Source: JBEKOF01 sp049513975 (GTDB taxonomy: Bacteria > Verrucomicrobiota > Verrucomicrobiia > Limisphaerales > Palsa-1400). Taken from it: DNA of 10,528 nucleotides. A model generated the notes under the pieces. It made no database searches. It had not been told where the DNA came from and saw only the letters and a program-made list of their open reading frames with translations. The position numbers and the translations under genes were made by a program. The stretch covers positions 1 through 10,528 of the forward strand of contig JBEKVM010000166.1 of NCBI GenBank assembly GCA_049513975.1, given 5' to 3'. Below, in pieces: positions 7,312 to 10,528 of the stretch. Each line of letters begins with the position of its first letter. The first letter of the stretch is position 1.

Positions 7312-8418
7312 TTAATTGTTCCTCACAAAAAGTTTGCCGGGCAGTTGCTTGATCAGCCGCTTCATCTCCAGTTGCAGCAGCGCCACCGAAACCGACGACG
7401 AGGGCATCCCGCTCCGGCGGATGATGTCGTCAATGGTGCTCTCCTCCTTGTCCACCAAATCATAGACGGTTTGTTCCGTCTCGCTCAGGGTCATGGCCGG
7501 CAGACTGGCGGCATCATGCACCAGGGAGGGCCGGTTGCTGGCGGGGAACATATATTCAAATTCGCTCAGAATGTCCTCCACCCCTTCGCAAAGTTTGGCC
7601 CCTTTCTTGATCAGGTCGTGACAGCCTTTGCTGCGCGGCGAATCCACCCGGCCGGGCACGGCAAAAACCTGGCGGCCATAATCCACCGCCATCCCCGCCG
7701 TGATGAGCGCGCCGCTGGTCAAATTGGCCTCCACCACCACCGTGCCAAAAGTCATTCCCGCCACGATGCGGTTGCGAATGGGAAAACTCTGCTTGTCCGC
7801 CTTGCGGTTGAAGGGAAACTGGGTGATCAGCGCCCCCTGCGCCGCGATGCGCCCGAACAGCTCCCCGTTTTCCGCCGGGAAAACCAAATTGATCCCCGTG
7901 CCCAGCACCGCGATGGTGCGTCCCTTCGCGCTCAAAGCCCCCTGGTGCGCCGCCGTGTCAATGCCGCGCGCCCCGCCGCTCACCACCGTCACCCCGGTGT
8001 AAGCCAGTTGGTAGGCGATCTTGCGCGCCATCTCGATGCCGTAATGCGTCGTCATGCGCGAACCGACCATGGCCACCGCGTTCTTGTCCCGCGCCGTCAG
8101 GCTGCCCAGGACATAGAGGAGGACGGGCGGATCGTAAATCTGCTTGAGCAGCGGCGGATAATTCTCGTCGGACTGGAGGACGATGTGGCAGCCGGATTGC
8201 TCGATGCGTTTGAGTTCCCCGCTCAGATCCACATCCTTCTCCCAGTTGGCGATGCCCTCGGAAAGTTCCGGTCCGATGCCGTGGACCCGCTGCAATTCGG
8301 AGCGGCTGGCGTGGAGAATGGCGGTGGAATCGCCGAAGCGTTCGAGCAACTGCCGGACGCGCACCGGACCGAGTTCTTTAATCATGTTCAAAGCGACGAA
8401 CGCTTCCCGGCAATCCAT
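7312..8418 (-). CDS. dprA: DNA-processing protein DprA (Smf)
   Basis: DprA binds incoming single-stranded DNA in the cytoplasm and loads RecA on it during natural transformation. The 368-residue protein has the normal domain order: a helical/HhH region (1-70, ELGPVRVRQLLERFG and RVHGIGPELSEGI), the Rossmann-like DprA core (75-285) with MVGSRMTTHYG at 118-128, SGGARGIDTAAHQGAL at 147-162, FPIRNRIVAGM at 212-222, SGALITAGMA at 235-244 and VFAVPG at 251-256, and a C-terminal winged helix (about 310-368) present in many but not all members. ATG 8418 was preferred because MDCREAFVALNMI gives the usual N-terminus. An in-frame TTG at 8454 would add 12 residues. No strong Shine-Dalgarno is seen for either. 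The gene heads a same-strand run with the sugar porter and glycosidase, and no other competence gene is in the window. Confidence 0.95.
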   Translation of the reverse strand: MDCREAFVALNMIKELGPVRVRQLLERFGDSTAILHASRSELQRVHGIGPELSEGIANWEKDVDLSGELKRIEQSGCHIVLQSDENYPPLLKQIYDPPVLLYVLGSLTARDKNAVAMVGSRMTTHYGIEMARKIAYQLAYTGVTVVSGGARGIDTAAHQGALSAKGRTIAVLGTGINLVFPAENGELFGRIAAQGALITQFPFNRKADKQSFPIRNRIVAGMTFGTVVVEANLTSGALITAGMAVDYGRQVFAVPGRVDSPRSKGCHDLIKKGAKLCEGVEDILSEFEYMFPASNRPSLVHDAASLPAMTLSETEQTVYDLVDKEESTIDDIIRRSGMPSSSVSVALLQLEMKRLIKQLPGKLFVRNN

Positions 8419-8516
8419 GCGCCTGAGCAAACACCCTTTGCCCAGCGGGCGCAAGCCTTAGATTGGCTCCATCTTAACCCGCATATTTTCCACCCCGGCG
8501 GAAGCGCGCAACTGTG

Positions 8517-8586
8517 CGCCGCGTGAGGGCACGCGGCCTGCAAGCCTGTAACGCTGCGTCTGTAGGCCGCGTGCCCTCACGCGGCG
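8517..8586. repeat. Perfect 23-bp inverted repeat upstream of dprA
   Basis: Arms 8517-8539 and 8564-8586 are exact reverse complements separated by 24 bases. Each arm is itself a hairpin (gccgcgtg, 4-base loop, cacgcggc), so the pair can form either two small hairpins or one long one, like paired REP elements (BIMEs). The right arm is the start of dispersed-repeat copy A. The structure lies about 100 bases upstream of the dprA start. Confidence 0.85.
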
Positions 8587-8685
8587 GGACTGGAGCCTTT
8601 TTTTAACGGGCTGTTAACCCTGCAACCCGCCGATTCTCCGCAGCCGCAGAACGGGTTCCTTGGCCAGCCGCGAAGCCGGTGAACC
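8562..8685 (+). repeat. Dispersed palindromic repeat, copy A
   Basis: This copy begins with the hairpin at 8566-8585 (stem gccgcgtg/cacgcggc, loop ccct). It continues through gggactggagcc, a run of seven T, ttaacgggctgttaa, and a tail (ccgccgattctccgcag to gtgaacc). The hairpin and T-run part is shared with copies B (8861-8953) and C (10153-10301). The tail is shared only with C, with scattered substitutions. The reading frames across it exist only because the repeat is GC-rich. From 8686 to 8822 the sequence holds the palindrome at 8695-8720 and otherwise nothing recognised. Confidence 0.85.
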
Positions 8686-8694
8686 TCTCCCCCT

Positions 8695-8720
8695 CTCTCT
8701 CCCCGCTTGCGGGGAGAGAG
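8695..8720. repeat. 12-bp perfect hairpin in a purine/pyrimidine tract
   Basis: The arms ctctctccccgc (8695-8706) and gcggggagagag (8709-8720) pair perfectly around a 2-base centre. Outer C/T and G/A runs (about 8689-8694 and 8724-8733) allow further pairing around a small bulge. No T-tract follows. This kind of 'ctctccccgc' palindrome is frequent in intergenic DNA of high-GC genomes; no function is evident. Confidence 0.7.
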
Positions 8721-8822
8721 CCGGAGAGAGGGGTTCCCATACTCGTCGAACTCCTGACACGAAGAATTTCGTCCCGCACCGGCCCGCGCCTCCATGCTTG
8801 CCGCGCCGTCTTGTTGCCGTAG

Positions 8823-8863
8823 CAGCCCGTTAAAAAAGGCCCGGTGAGGGCACCGGGCCTGCA
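8823..8863 (-). repeat. Inverted partial copy of the dispersed repeat with an altered stem
   Basis: Read on the minus strand it has the same order as copy A: hairpin, T-run, then aacgggctg. The nine bases gggactgga between hairpin and T-run are missing. The hairpin is aggcccggtg (8837-8846), loop aggg, caccgggcct (8851-8860), a perfect 10-bp stem. The loop and flanks match the usual form, but the inner stem is changed on both sides (gccgcgtg to gcccggtg, cacgcggc to caccgggc), so pairing is kept. Confidence 0.8.
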
Positions 8864-8953
8864 ACAGATGCATGCTTTGCGAGGGAAATGTAGGCCGCGT
8901 GCCCTCACGCGGCGGGACTGGAACCTCTTTTTAACGGGCTGTTAACCCTGCAA
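8861..8953 (+). repeat. Dispersed palindromic repeat, copy B
   Basis: About 93 bases, from gcaacagatgcatgctttgc through the hairpin at 8894-8913 to ttaaccctgcaat. It is identical to the first part of copy C at 10153 except for one T fewer in the T-run. It lacks the tail of copies A and C and passes directly into the pyrimidine-rich microsatellite. The near identity over 1.3 kb distance suggests recent duplication or gene conversion. Confidence 0.9.
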
Positions 8954-9090
8954 TTCATCCTTCCGCCTTCATCCTTCCGCCATCCGCCATCCGCGCTTCC
9001 CTTCCCCCTTCCGCCTTCACCATTCACTATTCACAATTCACTATTCCCGCTTCCCCATTCACCCTTCACCATTCACAATTGTTCCATTCC
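8953..9090. repeat. Degenerate pyrimidine-rich microsatellite
   Basis: About 140 bases are built from short imperfect units, first ccttccgcc/ttcatccttccgcc/atccgcc, then ttcaccattcac and tattcacaattcac variants. Almost no G occurs except in ccgcc units. No reading frame or RNA fold is seen. A shorter stretch of the same type follows repeat copy C at 10327-10360, so the two repeat types occur together twice. The track lies downstream of the NYN gene, which ends at 9114. Confidence 0.75.
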
Positions 9091-9113
9091 GCGCATCAGG
9101 GCCCCGGCGCAAT

Positions 9114-9788
9114 TCAAACCCATTCATCAGGACGAGTGATCGTTTCATTTTCGTTCACCCGAACCGTGGTCGGCAATAAATGGCGTGGGATGTCTGTCAG
9201 CGGAAGCGGTTTGCAAGTCACTCCCATGCGGTGATAATTGTGGTTGCGGCGCTCGTCGCGCTCATCCTCCAAAACCGGAATGTACACGGTGATTTTTACG
9301 CGCGGATAATTCCGGCGTACCCATTCCACGGCGGGTTCAAGGTCCGAGTCGCCGGACACAATCACCATCGAGTCGGTCAGCCCCCGAAAGGCGTCTTCCA
9401 GCAGATTGACCGCCATGTTCACGTCCGTCTTTTTTTCCTCCGGCACCTGGTATTCAAGACGGCGCACACAATCACGAGCCCGGCAGGTGACAGTGCGTTC
9501 CTGATATTTGCCCAGAATGATTTTCACCTTGGGCAGCGTGCCGAGCGCCTTCAGATATCGTTTCTGGCGGTCACGCCGGGTACTGACATGCTTTAGGGGC
9601 TCGACCAGCGCCGTGAAAAATTTGACGGCGACAACATCTTCGTCCAGCCGCAATGCCTCAAAAAACGACTGAACATTCAGCCATTTCCAAGCCGGATGGT
9701 GCTGGAATATGCCAAAATACCAGTTGAACGCATCCACGTAAATGGTGCAGCGCTTTTTGGGCTGGGGCGGTGGGTTGGATTCGGACAT
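9114..9788 (-). CDS. NYN-domain (PIN-like, DUF88/LabA-type) putative nuclease
   Basis: This 224-residue cytoplasmic protein has the NYN fold signature of metal-dependent RNases. The N-terminal strand TIYVDAFNWYFG holds Asp19 and Asn22, KKTDVNMAVNLLEDA holds Asp122, and MVIVSGDSDLEPAV holds Asp147 and Asp149. Together these make the acidic cluster expected to bind Mg2+, so the site looks intact. RCRARDC-like cysteines (Cys102 and Cys107) lie in the loop before the second motif. The C-terminal 50 residues are hydrophilic and lack a known domain. ATG 9788 was chosen over an in-frame TTG at 9809, since neither has a good ribosome site. The gene stands alone between repeat tracts, with no partner that would mark a toxin-antitoxin pair except the doubtful small ORF at 9904-10059. 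The substrate is unknown. Confidence 0.85.
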   Translation of the reverse strand: MSESNPPPQPKKRCTIYVDAFNWYFGIFQHHPAWKWLNVQSFFEALRLDEDVVAVKFFTALVEPLKHVSTRRDRQKRYLKALGTLPKVKIILGKYQERTVTCRARDCVRRLEYQVPEEKKTDVNMAVNLLEDAFRGLTDSMVIVSGDSDLEPAVEWVRRNYPRVKITVYIPVLEDERDERRNHNYHRMGVTCKPLPLTDIPRHLLPTTVRVNENETITRPDEWV

Positions 9789-9882
9789 AAGGCTGTGAAA
9801 GGGGGTCAAAAATTATTAAAATAGGGCTTGATTTTCAGGGCCAAAAGGCCGATATGTAATACAACTTCTCGCAATTGCGATT

Positions 9883-9913
9883 GGGTGATCCGAAAGGGTT
9901 GCCCTATTTTTTT
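9883..9913 (+). terminator. Intrinsic-terminator-like hairpin on the plus strand
   Basis: The arms gggtgatcc (9883-9891) and gggttgccc (9896-9904) form nine pairs, three of them G-U, closed by a GAAA tetraloop. The T-rich tail tattttttt (9905-9913) follows directly. This is the form of a Rho-independent terminator for plus-strand transcription, but no plus-strand gene precedes it. The G-U pairs work only in the plus-strand RNA, which supports that direction. A 12-base palindrome, tcgcaattgcga, lies just upstream at 9869-9880, and a 10-base inverted repeat (9818-9827 with 9901-9910) encloses the region. Confidence 0.55.
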
Positions 9914-10059
9914 GTCCAGTCAGCCCGTCGTTGGGCGATCCCGCATCCATTTTCATTTGCGTTCGCTTCCTCATAAAGGCACTGCCAAATTGCCGAGCTT
10001 ATCGTTTCAACCGAGCATGGCTGCTCCCAGGCGGAAATCAAGCCTCCAACGTTTTTCAT
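9904..10059 (-). CDS. Doubtful small ORF upstream of the NYN gene
   Basis: An ATG at 10059 opens a 51-residue frame (start MKNVGGLISAWEQPCSVE, end RRADWTKK) stopping at TAG 9904-9906. No domain is recognised. Its composition is more protein-like than the surrounding repeat DNA, and the frame continues upstream past a GTG into repeat copy C, so it may be the remnant of a larger gene interrupted by the repeat. Its stop lies inside the terminator-like hairpin, and it ends 115 bases before the NYN start. It may be a chance frame. Confidence 0.2.
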   Translation of the reverse strand: MKNVGGLISAWEQPCSVETISSAIWQCLYEEANANENGCGIAQRRADWTKK

Positions 10060-10124
10060 GAAGGCGACCGCCGATGAGTCGCCGGAAGCCAGTTCCACTC
10101 CGCTCCATTCCAGTCCAGCCCGGC

Positions 10125-10324
10125 GAACCGCTCCACCGGCCCGCGCTCCGTTGCAACAGATGCATGCTTTGCGAGGGAAATGTAGGCCGCGTGCCCTCAC
10201 GCGGCGGGACTGGAACCTCTTTTTTAACGGGCTGTTAACCCTGCAATCCGCCGATTCTCCGCAGGCGCACAACGGCTTCGTTGGCCAGACGCGAAGCAAG
10301 TGAACCGCTCCACCGGCCCGCGCT
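10125..10324 (+). repeat. 23-bp direct repeats bracketing dispersed-repeat copy C
   Basis: Positions 10125-10147 and 10302-10324 are identical over 23 bases (gaaccgctccaccggcccgc then gct). They enclose copy C exactly. A shorter form, caccggcccgcgc, lies at 8777-8790. They could be a target duplication, an internal subrepeat of the element, or the product of a tandem duplication. Confidence 0.8.
10153..10301 (+). repeat. Dispersed palindromic repeat, copy C (longest)
   Basis: This copy combines the parts seen separately in the other two. The leader gcaacagatgcatgctttgc is shared with B. The hairpin lies at 10186-10205 (loop ccct), followed by the T-run and ttaacgggctgttaa. The tail from ccgccgattctccgcag to tgaacc is shared with A. 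No convincing gene covers it, although frames are open on both strands. It is best read as the full-length member of the family. Confidence 0.88.
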
Positions 10325-10326
10325 GC

Positions 10327-10360
10327 CATTCAGCCTTCAGCCTTCACCATTCACCATTGC
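10327..10360. repeat. Short microsatellite tract
   Basis: Imperfect units cattcagccttcagcc and ttcaccattcaccatt, like those at 8953-9090, again directly after a copy of the dispersed repeat. Between 10361 and 10406 there is only a weak palindromic stretch (acgagactccgtcgagcc). Confidence 0.6.
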
Positions 10361-10406
10361 TTCCACTCCGCGCCGGTAGGACGAGACTCCGTCGAGCCGT
10401 GACTGG

Positions 10407-10427
10407 CCCGAATGGCGCTTAGATAAG
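10407..10427 (-). repeat. Left terminal inverted repeat of a second insertion-sequence copy
   Basis: Exact reverse complement, over 21 bases, of the repeat at 102-122 (begins cccgaatggcgcttag). The orientation places the element interior to the right. No similarity to the 91-101 region is seen inward of the repeat, so this is a terminal repeat and not an inverted copy of the whole element end. Confidence 0.7.
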
Positions 10428-10465
10428 GAATCTGCTTCCTAACATGTTGATTTATAGAGTTTTAA

Positions 10466-10528
10466 ATGACCCGCTTTCCAGTCGTGCTGGGAAGGTCCGA
10501 AAATCGCTTTGGTAGCTTCCCTCGGAGA
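10466..10528 (+). CDS. Possible N-terminal fragment of a transposase
   Basis: An ATG 38 bases inside the IS terminal repeat opens a frame (MTRFPVVLGRSENRFGSF...) that is still open at the window edge. It is basic and lies where an IS transposase would start, on the same strand as the transposase tail at 3-110. There is no clear ribosome site, and 21 residues are too few to identify a family. Confidence 0.25.
   Translation, partial: MTRFPVVLGRSENRFGSFPRR

Noticed and set aside
8566..8604. Copy A hairpin plus T-run as an intrinsic terminator
   Set aside because: About 12 bases separate the stem from the T-run and no plus-strand gene leads into it; it fits better as part of the repeat unit.
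8577..8908. Small minus-strand ORFs of about 100 residues
   Set aside because: They lie wholly in repeat copies and palindromes, and similar peptides recur at copy C only because the DNA is repeated.
8517..10324. CRISPR array or integron attC sites
   Set aside because: The repeats are few, unevenly spaced, of different lengths and on both strands, with no cas or integrase gene; no clear attC core sites were found.
10430..10528. A minus-strand transposase end like the one at 1-110
   Set aside because: Read in the frame ending in the shared repeat, the minus strand meets a stop codon within a dozen codons, and the sequence inward of the repeat does not resemble 1-101.

Overview
The window looks like a piece of a Verrucomicrobiota chromosome, probably of the Pedosphaera/Limisphaerales kind. 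The evidence is a PEP-CTERM secreted protein, an RCC1-repeat protein joined to a TIGR03790-like domain, a glycan-degrading lipoprotein, and intergenic DNA full of GC-rich palindromes and 'ttcaccattcac' microsatellites. This assignment is inference from gene content and style. No rRNA, tRNA or CRISPR array was seen.

Layout. (1) Positions 1-122 hold the end of an insertion sequence: the C-terminus of a probable transposase and a 21-bp terminal repeat. The exact reverse complement of that repeat lies at 10407-10427 and faces the other way. The window is therefore the DNA between the right end of one IS copy and the left end of another, or of the same copy on a circle. (2) Positions 135-2275 hold two plus-strand genes for secreted proteins. 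The first, RCC1 + TIGR03790-like, has lost its N-terminus at the IS junction. The second is a PEP-CTERM protein. (3) A 9-bp perfect palindrome lies between the two convergent gene blocks. (4) Positions 2362-8418 hold three minus-strand genes in close order: dprA, an MFS sugar porter with a large extra loop, and a 1029-residue lipoprotein fusing a GH20 hexosaminidase, a GH29 alpha-L-fucosidase and a discoidin-like domain. (5) Positions 8419-10528 are mostly non-coding. They contain three copies and two inverted partial copies of a dispersed palindromic repeat, pyrimidine-rich microsatellites, one NYN-domain (PIN-like) nuclease gene, an intrinsic-terminator-like hairpin with no obvious gene, and the left end of the second IS copy.

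How the genes may work together. The fusion enzyme and the sugar porter form a minimal two-gene glycan-use unit. The lipoprotein would remove fucose and beta-linked N-acetylhexosamine from fucosylated glycans outside the cytoplasm, and the porter would import a released sugar. dprA (natural transformation, RecA loading) is upstream on the same strand and may be co-transcribed, but has no evident functional tie. The most unusual points are the GH20-GH29 fusion, the repeat family whose stem changes on both sides while its loop stays fixed, and the IS-bounded structure with a host gene truncated at the junction.
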